From Litorilituus sediminis (GTDB taxonomy: Bacteria > Pseudomonadota > Gammaproteobacteria > Enterobacterales > Alteromonadaceae), in the NCBI RefSeq assembly GCF_004295665.1, contig NZ_CP034759.1, positions 1,178,001 to 1,242,000 on the forward strand: a stretch of 64,000 nt of DNA. Reading direction: 5' to 3'. The notes below the pieces were generated by a model. The model was not told where the DNA came from. It made no database searches and saw nothing but the letters and a program-made list of their open reading frames with translations. Below, in pieces: positions 9,047 to 17,836 of the stretch (its first letter is position 1; the number at the start of each line of letters is the position of its first letter). Both the position numbers and the translations under genes were made by a program.

Positions 9047-9820
9047 TTACTGCTTTTTACTTTGATTAAGCAGATAATCTAGCAAGCTATTATATGCGAA
9101 AGTGCCACGAGAATTAGCGGCATAGTCAGAAGGCACTTTCTGGGCAACACTGGCATTTCGAAAGTTCGTATCTACAGGGATAACGCCAGGCCACACTTTA
9201 TTATTATAGACCTCTTGCAGTTTTTTATATGCTAATAGTGAAGCCTTAGTTCTTTTATCAAACATTGTCGGAACGATGGTAAACTGAAAAGGGTCGTCTT
9301 GTTCGCCCTGCATAATCTCCATCGTTTTTATCATACGATCTAAGCCTTTAAGCGCCAAAAACTCAGTTTGCACCGGAACAACTATCCTATCAGCAGCCGC
9401 TAAAGCATTGACCATTAATACACCTAATACCGGCGGACAATCCATTAACACATAATCATACTCACCTGCAACCTTATTGATGGCTTTCTTTAACACTAAG
9501 CCCATACCACCTTTAGTGCCTAAAGAGCGATCTAAAGTAGCAAGCCCCATAGTCGCAGGTAAAATATCTATATTGTCATATTGCGTTGGACATAAGCTTT
9601 GCAATATTTGTTCTTTAGAAGATACTTGCACAAAGAGATCATAAACACTTAAATCCAAATCCTCTGACTCAATACCAAAGTAATAACTCAGTGATGCATG
9701 AGGATCTGTATCTATAAGCAATACTTTATTGCCGCGCTCTGCTAATAAGCCAGCCAAAGCGATAGTTGTGGTTGTTTTTCCAACACCACCTTTTTGATTT
9801 GCAATAGTCCAAACTACCAA
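9047..9820 (-). CDS. parC: ParC, ParA-family ATPase for polar chemotaxis placement
   Basis: A 257-residue MinD/ParA-type ATPase. The deviant Walker A is KGGVGKTT near residues 10-17, the switch regions are IDTDPHASLSYYFG and VLMDCPPVLGVL. Unlike plasmid ParA it has no N-terminal DNA-binding domain and no parB partner. Position beside the CheW-like parP and after motCD matches Vibrio ParC and the Pseudomonas che locus, where the ATPase gradient places the chemotaxis array at the flagellated pole. Confidence 0.88.
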   Translation of the reverse strand: MVVWTIANQKGGVGKTTTTIALAGLLAERGNKVLLIDTDPHASLSYYFGIESEDLDLSVYDLFVQVSSKEQILQSLCPTQYDNIDILPATMGLATLDRSLGTKGGMGLVLKKAINKVAGEYDYVLMDCPPVLGVLMVNALAAADRIVVPVQTEFLALKGLDRMIKTMEIMQGEQDDPFQFTIVPTMFDKRTKASLLAYKKLQEVYNNKVWPGVIPVDTNFRNASVAQKVPSDYAANSRGTFAYNSLLDYLLNQSKKQ

Positions 9821-9829
9821 GGTATGTTC

Positions 9830-10843
9830 CTAATTATTACTTTGTGAATTAGTATCAGCTTTTTGCGCTTCTGCTGATTTACTATCTTTGGTATTTGCCT
9901 CATTTCTCGTTGTTATGCGAATACCGCCATTTTCTAACCTTATCACTTTAATAGTATTATCTTGTTGTTCTGCATCAGTCACTTGAGTTATTGCTTCAAC
10001 ATCTTTAATGCTAATCGTTGGTGCGTTAAGTAGATTTGATTTTTCCAGCCCATACTTTGAAATAGCTATAACCACTTTTCTATTTTGAGCCCTACCTGAA
10101 GCGGTGTTATTATCTGCACTTGGGTAATACTGACCATAACCTTCAATTGCCATACGTGCAGGATCAAGTGCGAGTTCTTCTAGTATACGTAAAATTGCGG
10201 TGGCTCGATAAACAGATAACTCCCAATTAGAAGAAAATATCTCATTATTAATAGCCTGATTATCTGTATAACCTCGAATACGTATATAGTTACTCACCTC
10301 ACCAATAACATCATAAATCACTGACAATATTGCCTTGGCTGAATTAGTCGCTGAAGACGAGCCGCTTGGGAAAAGCAAGGCACTATTTAGTTCAATTTCC
10401 AGCCAGTCGCCATCAATTTGTAACTGCGCAAAACCCGACTCAATTAATTCATATAAAGCAGTATGTAATTCTTCCTCTAATGAAGTTAAGTTAGTGCCAA
10501 CTTGAGCATCTGAAATATTCGATAGGGTTTGTTCTCCCTCCAATAATTCAGGACCTGCATCTTCTTGAATGCCATTACCAAATAAGCGCTTATTCGTCTT
10601 ACTAGTATTAACCATTAAAATATCATCACCATGCCCGCGATTCATCGGCAATTCATCATGTGCCTGAAAGACTCGACCAAAAGACTCAGTGATAGTTTCA
10701 AAAGGCTTTTCGTTCACCATTGCCATCGCATATAGCACAACAAACAAAGCGAATAAAAGCGTCATATAATCAGCATAAGAAACCAGCCAACGATGAACAT
10801 TATCATGTTCTATGCTATGCCGTCTTCTGCGAAGCCTATTCAT
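9830..10843 (-). CDS. motD: Flagellar motor stator protein MotD (MotB/OmpA family)
   Basis: The peptidoglycan-binding half of a stator. The single membrane helix carries the ion-binding Asp25 in SYADYMTLLFALFVV. The C-terminal OmpA-like domain shows IRGYTDN, NWELSVYRATAILRIL and NRKVVIAI. A charged tail after about residue 265 is longer than in E. coli MotB. It overlaps motC by one base (TAATG). The name motD follows the Pseudomonas gene in the same operon position. The helix looks proton-type, but ion use cannot be settled by eye. Confidence 0.88.
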   Translation of the reverse strand: MNRLRRRRHSIEHDNVHRWLVSYADYMTLLFALFVVLYAMAMVNEKPFETITESFGRVFQAHDELPMNRGHGDDILMVNTSKTNKRLFGNGIQEDAGPELLEGEQTLSNISDAQVGTNLTSLEEELHTALYELIESGFAQLQIDGDWLEIELNSALLFPSGSSSATNSAKAILSVIYDVIGEVSNYIRIRGYTDNQAINNEIFSSNWELSVYRATAILRILEELALDPARMAIEGYGQYYPSADNNTASGRAQNRKVVIAISKYGLEKSNLLNAPTISIKDVEAITQVTDAEQQDNTIKVIRLENGGIRITTRNEANTKDSKSAEAQKADTNSQSNN

Positions 10844-11589
10844 TATTGCTGTAACCTAAATGCCGATAATTTATTTTCAATTGCATGTGGATTCTCACCG
10901 TTTGCAATTGATAACAAGCCTTCACAGATCATCTCTCTGTACATGGTTTGTTGATGTATAATTGCTCTAATTTTATTCGCTATAGGTAAATAAATAAGGT
11001 TAGCAAAACCAACACCATAAATAGTCGCTATAAATGCTGTCGCGATACCTTGCCCTAATACTGCTGGCTCTGTAAGGTTAGCCATTGCATGTATTAAACC
11101 CAACACTGCGCCCATAATGCCAATCGTTGGGCTATAACCGCCCATTGCTTCAAACACGTTTGCTGAGCGCAGGTTATGCTCTCGATATATGTCTAAATCT
11201 AACTCTAATGAAACCCTATAGTTATCTAAATCAACACCATCAACCAGTAAATTTAAACCTTTTTGCGTATAGCTATCTTCAATATCTAAGGCAATATCTT
11301 CTAAAGCTAAATAACCTGATTCACGTGCCTTTTCAGCCCATAAGACCACATCTTCTATACCTTGTTCAATGTCATACTGTGGTGGTGAAAATACCCAACG
11401 CACCAGTGACATTGCATGCTTAAATTGATGCATAGAAGATTGCAGCATAACGGCACCTAATGTGCCCCCAAAAACAATAATAAAAGCGGGTAGTTCTAGT
11501 AAAGATGAAACTGAGCCACCATCTAAAGCGAAGCCTAAATAAATAGCGAGTACTGCAACAATAAGTCCTGCAATACTTAACTTATCCAT
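10843..11589 (-). CDS. motC: Flagellar motor stator protein MotC (MotA/PomA family)
   Basis: The 248-residue stator subunit has four membrane helices: two at residues 5-55 ([33 protein letters not shown]) and two at 150-205 ([37 protein letters not shown]). The Pro in YSPTIGIMG is the family proline near the ion path. The cytoplasmic loop contains the charged stretch expected to touch FliG. It overlaps the cheB end by 8 bases and motD by one, so the stator is translationally coupled to the chemotaxis genes. Confidence 0.9.
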   Translation of the reverse strand: MDKLSIAGLIVAVLAIYLGFALDGGSVSSLLELPAFIIVFGGTLGAVMLQSSMHQFKHAMSLVRWVFSPPQYDIEQGIEDVVLWAEKARESGYLALEDIALDIEDSYTQKGLNLLVDGVDLDNYRVSLELDLDIYREHNLRSANVFEAMGGYSPTIGIMGAVLGLIHAMANLTEPAVLGQGIATAFIATIYGVGFANLIYLPIANKIRAIIHQQTMYREMICEGLLSIANGENPHAIENKLSAFRLQQ

Positions 11590-12715
11590 TACCTATTTCC
11601 TTGCACATTGACGAAGCCATGACATCCAGTGATAGAGACTGTTGAGACAAACCTGCTTTATCGACAGCTTGAGGCATACCATAAACAACACAAGATTGCT
11701 CATCCTGTGACCAAATAGTAGCACCTTTCGCTTTTAGCATTCTTGAGCCTTCCTTTCCATCTGAGCCCATTCCTGTCAATATCACGGCAAGTACCTTCCC
11801 TGAAAACACCTTAGCAGCTGAGCCAAAACTAATATCAACACTCGGTTTAAAGGTTATCTTAGGAGAATCATCATCAATTATCTTAAGTTTAGGCGCACTT
11901 TCCGTACCTGAAATGATCATCTGTCTACCACCTGGCGCTAAATAAGCACAACCTGGTTTTAACAGATCACCATCACTCGCTTCCTTAACAGTCACTTTGC
12001 ACAGCGAATCTAGCCTTTTAGCGAAAGCTGACGTAAAAGCCGCAGGCATATGTTGAACCATGACAATAGGTAAAGGAAAGTTCTGATCAAACTGTGTTAG
12101 TATTTTTTGCAGCGCAACTGGCCCACCGGTAGAGGTACCAATCGCTAGTAACTTATATTCTTTACCTGAACTTTTTGTAACGCCTTTGCTAGAAAGCACA
12201 TCTTTTTTGGATGACGTACTGGCAGCATCGTTAGACAAGTTAACTTTTAGTGGAGGTGTACTTCGAGTTGGCCTTGTAGCTCTTTGAATCGGCTCTTTTG
12301 GCTTTCGCAAAAAGCCTCGTTTTCTTGCTAACTGCGAAACCCTTTGCCTTAATAAACTGCCCGCCTCTTCACTATCTTTAGCAATATCACTAAACTTTTT
12401 TGGTAAAAAATCGAGAGCACCCGCTTCTAAGGCATCGAGAGTAGCTTTTGCCCCTTGGTGGGTAAGCGATGAAAACATTAAAATAGCCGTTGGTGATTGA
12501 GCCATAATTTTTTTAACGGCATCGATACCATTAAGTACAGGCATCTCAATATCCATAGTAATTACATCAGGTTTAATGGTGGCAGCTTTATCTACTGCCT
12601 CCTGACCATTAACCGCAACATCAACTACTTCAAGCTGAGGATCCTTGTTAATAATGTCTGTAACTCTTCTTCTAAAAAAGCTTGAATCATCGACAACGAG
12701 TACCTTATAGGGCAT
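11582..12715 (-). CDS. cheB: Protein-glutamate methylesterase/deamidase CheB
   Basis: Removes methyl groups from receptors during adaptation. The N-terminal receiver has phosphoacceptor Asp55 in VITMDIEMP; after a Ser/Lys-rich linker (about 135-185) comes the esterase domain with Ser195 in GTSTGGP, His222 in VQHMPAAFT and Asp319 in GMGSDG, the expected triad. The length of 377 is normal. It follows cheA by 45 bp. No cheR is present in the window. Confidence 0.95.
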   Translation of the reverse strand: MPYKVLVVDDSSFFRRRVTDIINKDPQLEVVDVAVNGQEAVDKAATIKPDVITMDIEMPVLNGIDAVKKIMAQSPTAILMFSSLTHQGAKATLDALEAGALDFLPKKFSDIAKDSEEAGSLLRQRVSQLARKRGFLRKPKEPIQRATRPTRSTPPLKVNLSNDAASTSSKKDVLSSKGVTKSSGKEYKLLAIGTSTGGPVALQKILTQFDQNFPLPIVMVQHMPAAFTSAFAKRLDSLCKVTVKEASDGDLLKPGCAYLAPGGRQMIISGTESAPKLKIIDDDSPKITFKPSVDISFGSAAKVFSGKVLAVILTGMGSDGKEGSRMLKAKGATIWSQDEQSCVVYGMPQAVDKAGLSQQSLSLDVMASSMCKEIGNG

Positions 12716-12760
12716 TTATATTCTCTACTATCAGGGAAGATTACGCGTAAGCAAAGCTAC

Positions 12761-14911
12761 CTATGAGCGCAACTTCTTATTTACTGGTGACTTCTTGGCA
12801 TAGAATTTCAACATATTAGGTACATCTAAAATCAAAGCAATGCCACCATCACTTGTTATTGTTGCCCCAGCCATTCCTGGTGTACCATGTAGTAATCGAT
12901 CAAGAGGCTTAATAACGACTTCTTCTTGGCCTATCAACCTATCAACCACAAATGCAACCTGCTGGTTACCTAGCTGTACAATCACTACATGGCCTTTATC
13001 GCGAGATTTATCAACAAAATTGCGAACCAACCATTGGTCTAGATAAAATAATGGAATCGCTTTTTCTCTAACAATAATAGTCAACTGACCATCAACACTA
13101 TTGGTATTTGATAAATCTAAATGGAATATTTCATTTACAGAGGCTAACGGTAAGGCAAAAATTTGCTCGCCAACCACAACCATTAATGTTGGTAAAATTG
13201 CCAATGTTAACGGAACTTTGATCTCTAAAACCGTACCCACACCTAGCTCAGAATCAATATTAACAGTACCATTTAACTGAGTAATTTTTGTTTTAACTAC
13301 GTCCATGCCAACGCCTCGGCCGGACACTTCAGAGATTTCTGTTTTCGTAGAAAACCCTGGCGCAAAAATCAAACTAAATGCTTCTTTATCTGACATTCGA
13401 GCAGCGGCATCATGATCTAAAACACCACGTTCAATCGCAATTTCTTTGAGCTTTTCAGCATTCATACCTGCACCATCATCTTTAATGGTTAACAGAATAT
13501 GATCACCTTCTTGCGATGCAGATAATACAACAGTACCTTCTCTAGGCTTACCCATAGCTTCACGTACATCAGGCTCTTCAACACCATGATCGACGCTATT
13601 ACGCACTAAGTGAACTAAAGGGTCGGCTAACGCCTCAACTAAATTTTTATCTAAATCAGTATCTTCACCTTCTAATACTAATTTAATGTCTTTCTTTAAA
13701 CTTCTAGCTAAATCACGTACAACACGAGGGAATCGACCAAAAACCTTTTTGATCGGCTGCATACGCGTCTGCATGACCGCACCTTGCAAATCTGTGGTCA
13801 CCGCATCTAAGTTAGAAACCGCTTTTGTTAAGTCTTCATCATCAGATGTTAACCCTAAACTTGTTAAACGATTTCGAACCAACACAAGCTCACCGACCAT
13901 ATTCATGATTTGGTCTAGTCGCTTAGTATCTACACGAACAGTTGTCTCACCTTGTGGTGTTGCCGATGCTTGCTGCGCTTTTTTCGCAGCAGCTGGTTTA
14001 GCCGCAGGCTCTTTTTTACTTGCAGGAGTAGGTTTAGCAGCAGGTTTGCTAGGCGACTCTTTCTTAACGGGTTCACTCGCAGGCGCTTTAGCTTCCTTAG
14101 TCTCTTCTACTGGTGCGGCAACCACCTTAGGTGCATTGCCCTTACCATGCAGCTCATCGAGTAATGACTCAAACTCATCATCATTGATCTCATCACTTGC
14201 AGAAGAGGTTGCACTCGAAGCGGTATCTGAAATCCCAGCGGAAAAAGCGCCCTGACCATGCAGTTCATCCAACAATGACTCAAATTCATCATCAGAGATT
14301 TCATCACTATCTGAAACGCTATTATCTTCTGCTGATACAGCTTCTTGAGGCGCTTCAACTGCGCTAGGCTGAACAGAGCCGCCACCATGTAATTCATCGA
14401 GTAAGCGCTCAAACTCATCTTCAGTCATTTCATCGGTTGGAGCATTATCTTCTTCAACGATAGGCTCAGGAGCAACAACTTGCTCTGCTACCACAGGCTC
14501 ACTAACTTCGGGCTGTTCGCCATCTGGGGTACTTAATCTTTCTAACTCTGCCAATAAGTTTGCGTCTGCGGCAATAAGTGGTTCACGGTTTTGCACTAAA
14601 GCAAACATGTCATTAACAGTATCTAACGCCGACAGGATAGTATCCATAAGCTCAGGCGTTACCTGACGTTTCCCTGTACGCAACAAGTCAAAAATATTTT
14701 CTGACCAATGACATACATCAACTAGCTCCGTTAAGCTTAAGAAACCAGCACCACCTTTAACGGTATGGAAACCACGGAATATTGAATTTAATAAATCCGC
14801 ATTATCAACGTCGTTTTCTAATTCGACTAACTCTTCTGAAAGCGACTCTAAGATTTCACCCGCTTCGACCAAAAAGTCCTGTAAAATTTCTTCATCTGCT
14901 TCAAAAGACAT
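12761..14911 (-). CDS. cheA: Chemotaxis histidine kinase CheA
   Basis: Central kinase of the chemotaxis array. The HPt domain carries His49 in FRGFHTVKGG. The P3 dimerisation helix starts near residue 324 (TVRVDTKRLDQIMNMVGELV). The ATPase domain has LVRNSVDHG, DDGAGM and GRGVGMDVV, and the C-terminal CheW-like P5 domain ends VPNMLKF. Between P1 and P3 no clear CheY-binding P2 domain is seen; instead there are three copies of a 13-residue motif, [ED]DEFE[RS]LLDELHG, at residues 164-176, 207-219 and 244-256, followed by an Ala/Lys/Pro linker. In Vibrio this inter-domain region binds ParC and ParP, so the repeats may be docking sites. Confidence 0.95.
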   Translation of the reverse strand: MSFEADEEILQDFLVEAGEILESLSEELVELENDVDNADLLNSIFRGFHTVKGGAGFLSLTELVDVCHWSENIFDLLRTGKRQVTPELMDTILSALDTVNDMFALVQNREPLIAADANLLAELERLSTPDGEQPEVSEPVVAEQVVAPEPIVEEDNAPTDEMTEDEFERLLDELHGGGSVQPSAVEAPQEAVSAEDNSVSDSDEISDDEFESLLDELHGQGAFSAGISDTASSATSSASDEINDDEFESLLDELHGKGNAPKVVAAPVEETKEAKAPASEPVKKESPSKPAAKPTPASKKEPAAKPAAAKKAQQASATPQGETTVRVDTKRLDQIMNMVGELVLVRNRLTSLGLTSDDEDLTKAVSNLDAVTTDLQGAVMQTRMQPIKKVFGRFPRVVRDLARSLKKDIKLVLEGEDTDLDKNLVEALADPLVHLVRNSVDHGVEEPDVREAMGKPREGTVVLSASQEGDHILLTIKDDGAGMNAEKLKEIAIERGVLDHDAAARMSDKEAFSLIFAPGFSTKTEISEVSGRGVGMDVVKTKITQLNGTVNIDSELGVGTVLEIKVPLTLAILPTLMVVVGEQIFALPLASVNEIFHLDLSNTNSVDGQLTIIVREKAIPLFYLDQWLVRNFVDKSRDKGHVVIVQLGNQQVAFVVDRLIGQEEVVIKPLDRLLHGTPGMAGATITSDGGIALILDVPNMLKFYAKKSPVNKKLRS

Positions 14912-14924
14912 GCAGCGACTCCCG

Positions 14925-15668
14925 TTAAAACCCTAAACTTGATAAAAGATCATCAACATCGTCTTGATCTTCTACAACATCATTTCTGTTATCTTTGTTA
15001 ACTATCGGCCCTTCAACTAAGTTATCGCCTAACTTAGGTTGCGCACTTTGTTTTGCATCCTCTGCTGAAATGCCAAATGCGGTTAACATATTAATTAAGC
15101 TATCTTCAACTTCTCTTACTAAATCAATAACCTTACGAATTACCTGACCAGTTAAATCTTGGAAATCCTGAGCCATTAAAACATCTGTCATTAAGGTATG
15201 AATATGATCAGTTTCTTTGCGAGTCGTTTTAAGTAAGTTATCTATATCTAAACACAAGGCTTTAAATTCTTTTAAATCAAGTTGATTATTCATTAATCGT
15301 GTCCAAGCAGGATCAACTTTTTTAACTTGATGAGAAATTGTGTCTACAACTGGAAATATTGATTCCACCGCATCCATTGTTTTGTTAGCGGCTTCTTCTG
15401 TTCTATCAATAACGAAATTCAAGCGCTCTTTCGCATCAGGAATATCTGCCGTCGCGAGATCATTCAATCGAGAATCAATCTGAAAGTTTGTTAAAGAATC
15501 GTGAAGTTGGCGGGTTAATTTACCTATTTCTGCAAACAACTCTGAGTTGATTGGGTTTTGAATTTCAGCAATTAGCGCATCCGCCTTATCTTGCTGATCA
15601 GTTTCCAAATACTCAACCAATGATTTTGCTTGCTCTAAAGAGATCCGCCCCATCATAGCTATACTCAT
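14925..15668 (-). CDS. cheZ: CheY-P phosphatase CheZ
   Basis: Dephosphorylates CheY-P. The 247-residue protein has a long helical hairpin (about 60-185); the stretch VLMAQDFQDLTGQVIRKV contains the expected catalytic Asp/Gln pair (D and Q of DFQDLTGQ). It ends in DDVDDLLSSLGF, the acidic tail that binds CheY. GGA lies six bases before the ATG. It lies between cheY and cheA, 13 bp before cheA. Confidence 0.95.
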   Translation of the reverse strand: MSIAMMGRISLEQAKSLVEYLETDQQDKADALIAEIQNPINSELFAEIGKLTRQLHDSLTNFQIDSRLNDLATADIPDAKERLNFVIDRTEEAANKTMDAVESIFPVVDTISHQVKKVDPAWTRLMNNQLDLKEFKALCLDIDNLLKTTRKETDHIHTLMTDVLMAQDFQDLTGQVIRKVIDLVREVEDSLINMLTAFGISAEDAKQSAQPKLGDNLVEGPIVNKDNRNDVVEDQDDVDDLLSSLGF

Positions 15669-15769
15669 GCAAAGTCCTTAATACTCATGCAAAACTCAAT
15701 TTAGCTAGTACATTAGTAACTTTACAACCAAGGCTCAGTTACTAATGACTTGCTAAAATTCAATCAACA

Positions 15770-16153
15770 CTAGCCTAAGCGCTCAAATATTTTATCTAGC
15801 TTAGTTTTCAGCGTTGCTGCAGTAAAAGGTTTAACAATATAGCCATTAACACCCGCTTGTGCTGCCATTACAATCTGCTCTTTTTTAGCTTCAGCTGTAA
15901 TAAGCAATACAGGTATATGAGCCAAACTTGCATCGGCACGAATCGCTTTTAATAGATCAATACCTTGCATGCCCGGCATATTCCAATCGGTTACCACAAA
16001 GTCAAAATCTCCACCTTGTAGCATCGGCAACGCGGTACTGCCATCATCTGCTTCTTGAATATTGGTAAAACCTAAATCACGTAACAAATTTTTCACTATA
16101 CGTCTCATTGTTGAGAAATCATCAACAACAAGTACTTTCATATTTTTATCCAA
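15770..16153 (-). CDS. cheY: Chemotaxis response regulator CheY (TTG start)
   Basis: Single-domain receiver that binds FliM and switches motor rotation. With a TTG start at 16153 the product is 127 residues and reads [20 protein letters not shown], like Vibrio and Shewanella CheY. GGAGG lies five bases before this TTG, while the internal ATG at 16141 has only a weak GGA. Phosphoacceptor Asp56 is in VVTDWNMPG; the switch Thr is in LITAEAKKE and Lys in YIVKPF. It comes 50 bp after fliA, in the same operon. Confidence 0.93.
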   Translation of the reverse strand: MDKNMKVLVVDDFSTMRRIVKNLLRDLGFTNIQEADDGSTALPMLQGGDFDFVVTDWNMPGMQGIDLLKAIRADASLAHIPVLLITAEAKKEQIVMAAQAGVNGYIVKPFTAATLKTKLDKIFERLG

Positions 16154-16202
16154 GGCACCCTCCGGCGAAACAATCAATTTATAATTCTAACTATTATTCT
16201 AC

Positions 16203-16931
16203 TTAACTTTGCCAAGATTGCATACGAGCTTTTAACCTATGCATTGCTTGACTATGAATTTGACTAACTCGAGACTCACTGACATCGAGTACTTGGCCAA
16301 TTTCACGTAAATTTAATTCTTCATCATAATACAGTGACAGTACTAAAGCTTCTCGCTCGGGTAAAGAACTAATGCACTCTGTTAAACCCTTTTTAAAGGC
16401 TGTTTGCTCTATATTTTGATATGGATCATCTGCTTGGCTGCCATCTGCATAATTTATTGCATCTTCACTGATACCAAGATCATCTATACCTAGAATTTTT
16501 CCTGTACTGACTTCACTTAATATATGATGGTAGTCATTTAATGAAATATCAAGTTTTTCAGCAACTTCTAAATCAGAAACATCACGACCTAATTTCGCTT
16601 CTAATTCTTTGATTGCATCACTTATCATTCGACTATTTTTATGAACAGACCGTGGTGTCCAATCACCACGGCGAATCTCATCAAGCATAGCGCCGCGTAT
16701 TCTTATACCAGCAAAGGTTTCAAAGCTTGCCCCTTTACTATTATCAAAATTATTCGCCGCTTCAAAAAGCCCTATCATTCCAGATTGAATAAGATCATCA
16801 ACTAGTACACTGGCAGGTAATCTGGCAAGTAAGTGATAGGCTATGCGTTTTACCAAAACCGTATGCTGTTCAAGCAACTGACTTTTATCGACTTGATTAT
16901 TATAGGTAATAGCTTTTACCACGTGATTCAA
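16203..16931 (-). CDS. fliA: RNA polymerase sigma factor FliA (sigma-28)
   Basis: Sigma factor for late flagellar genes, including the flagellin promoter at 63773-63800. The roughly 240-residue protein shows region 2 (DDLIQSGMIGLFEAANNFD, FETFAGIRIRGAMLDEIRRGDWTPR) and region 4 (LPEREALVLSLYYDEELNLREIGQVLDVSESRVSQIHSQAM). The start is uncertain: TTG at 16931 or GTG at 16922, neither with an ideal ribosome site; no ATG fits. It follows flhG by 21 bp. Its usual anti-sigma partner FlgM is not recognisable in this window. Confidence 0.94.
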   Translation of the reverse strand: MNHVVKAITYNNQVDKSQLLEQHTVLVKRIAYHLLARLPASVLVDDLIQSGMIGLFEAANNFDNSKGASFETFAGIRIRGAMLDEIRRGDWTPRSVHKNSRMISDAIKELEAKLGRDVSDLEVAEKLDISLNDYHHILSEVSTGKILGIDDLGISEDAINYADGSQADDPYQNIEQTAFKKGLTECISSLPEREALVLSLYYDEELNLREIGQVLDVSESRVSQIHSQAMHRLKARMQSWQS

Positions 16932-16952
16932 TTCTCACTATAACAATGGAAG

Positions 16953-17795
16953 TTAGTGAGCAATTAACTGCTCAATAAAAAACTCTAGGTGGCCTGATGC
17001 TTGTTTAGGAATAGGCCAAGATTCTACTTTACTTGCTAAACTCTTAAAGGCTTGTGAAGCTGGTGATTGCGGAAAGGCTTCAACTATAGCTTGCTGCTTC
17101 CTCACCGCCTTTCTGATATTTTCATCAAATGGCACCACAGCAACTAACTCTAAGGCAACATCTAAAAATCTATCGGTTACTTTAGTGAGTTTGGCAAAAA
17201 GCTGCTGGCCTTCATTCGCAGTTCGTACCATATTGGCGACTACTTTAAACTTAAAAACGCCGTGATCTCGGCTCAATAATTTCATCAGTGCATAACAGTC
17301 AGTGATCGATGTTGGCTCATCACATACCACTAACATGACATCTTGTGCGGCTCGAGTAAAACTCAATACCATATCAGAAATACCGGCGGCAGTATCAACA
17401 ATCAAAACATCAAACTGGGTTTGCATTTCACTGAATGCTCTGATTAAGCCTGCATGCTCTGATGGTGTTAAATCAACCATAGATTGAGAGCCTGAGGTAG
17501 CCGGAATAATTTTTATGCCTGCTGGGCCATCAATAATAATATCGTCTAGTTCACATTCACCAGACAAGACATGGGAAAGATTACGCTTTACTCGCAAACC
17601 TAACATAACATCAACGTTTGCTAGACCTAAATCAGCATCTAATATAAGCACGCGTTTACCTAGTTGTCCCAATGCAATGGCGGTGTTCAATGAGATATTA
17701 GTTTTACCAACACCACCTTTACCTCCAGAAACAGCTATAACTTTAACTTTTTGTGAATCTTGCATTTTTCTTAAGCCGCTCGCTTGATCTATCAT
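16953..17795 (-). CDS. flhG: Flagellar number regulator FlhG (FleN/YlxH, MinD-like ATPase)
   Basis: A ParA/MinD-type ATPase that limits the number of polar flagella and restrains FlrA/FleQ activity. The deviant Walker A SGGKGGVGKTN lies near residues 24-34, followed by LDADLGLANVDVMLGL and VDTAAGISDMVLSF. The length is 280, including an N-terminal MQDSQKVKV-type activating start for FlhF. It is 41 bp after flhF, as in Vibrio, Shewanella and Pseudomonas. The C-terminus has a short amphipathic helix (HLEFFIEQLIAH). Confidence 0.95.
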   Translation of the reverse strand: MIDQASGLRKMQDSQKVKVIAVSGGKGGVGKTNISLNTAIALGQLGKRVLILDADLGLANVDVMLGLRVKRNLSHVLSGECELDDIIIDGPAGIKIIPATSGSQSMVDLTPSEHAGLIRAFSEMQTQFDVLIVDTAAGISDMVLSFTRAAQDVMLVVCDEPTSITDCYALMKLLSRDHGVFKFKVVANMVRTANEGQQLFAKLTKVTDRFLDVALELVAVVPFDENIRKAVRKQQAIVEAFPQSPASQAFKSLASKVESWPIPKQASGHLEFFIEQLIAH

Positions 17796-17836
17796 TAACT
17801 TACTACTTCTTATTTTAGCTTAGCTGAGAATTGATT

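Noticed and set aside
13686..14255. 189-codon open frame on plus strand over cheA
   Set aside because: Exactly antisense to the cheA repeat and linker region; composition mirrors the CheA reading frame and no ribosome site or family signal is seen.
16885..16912. Sigma-28-like box GTCGATAA with CTATTA 14 bases upstream, inside fliA
   Set aside because: The -35 part matches poorly (CTATTA for CTAAAG), and the site lies in the conserved coding start of fliA.
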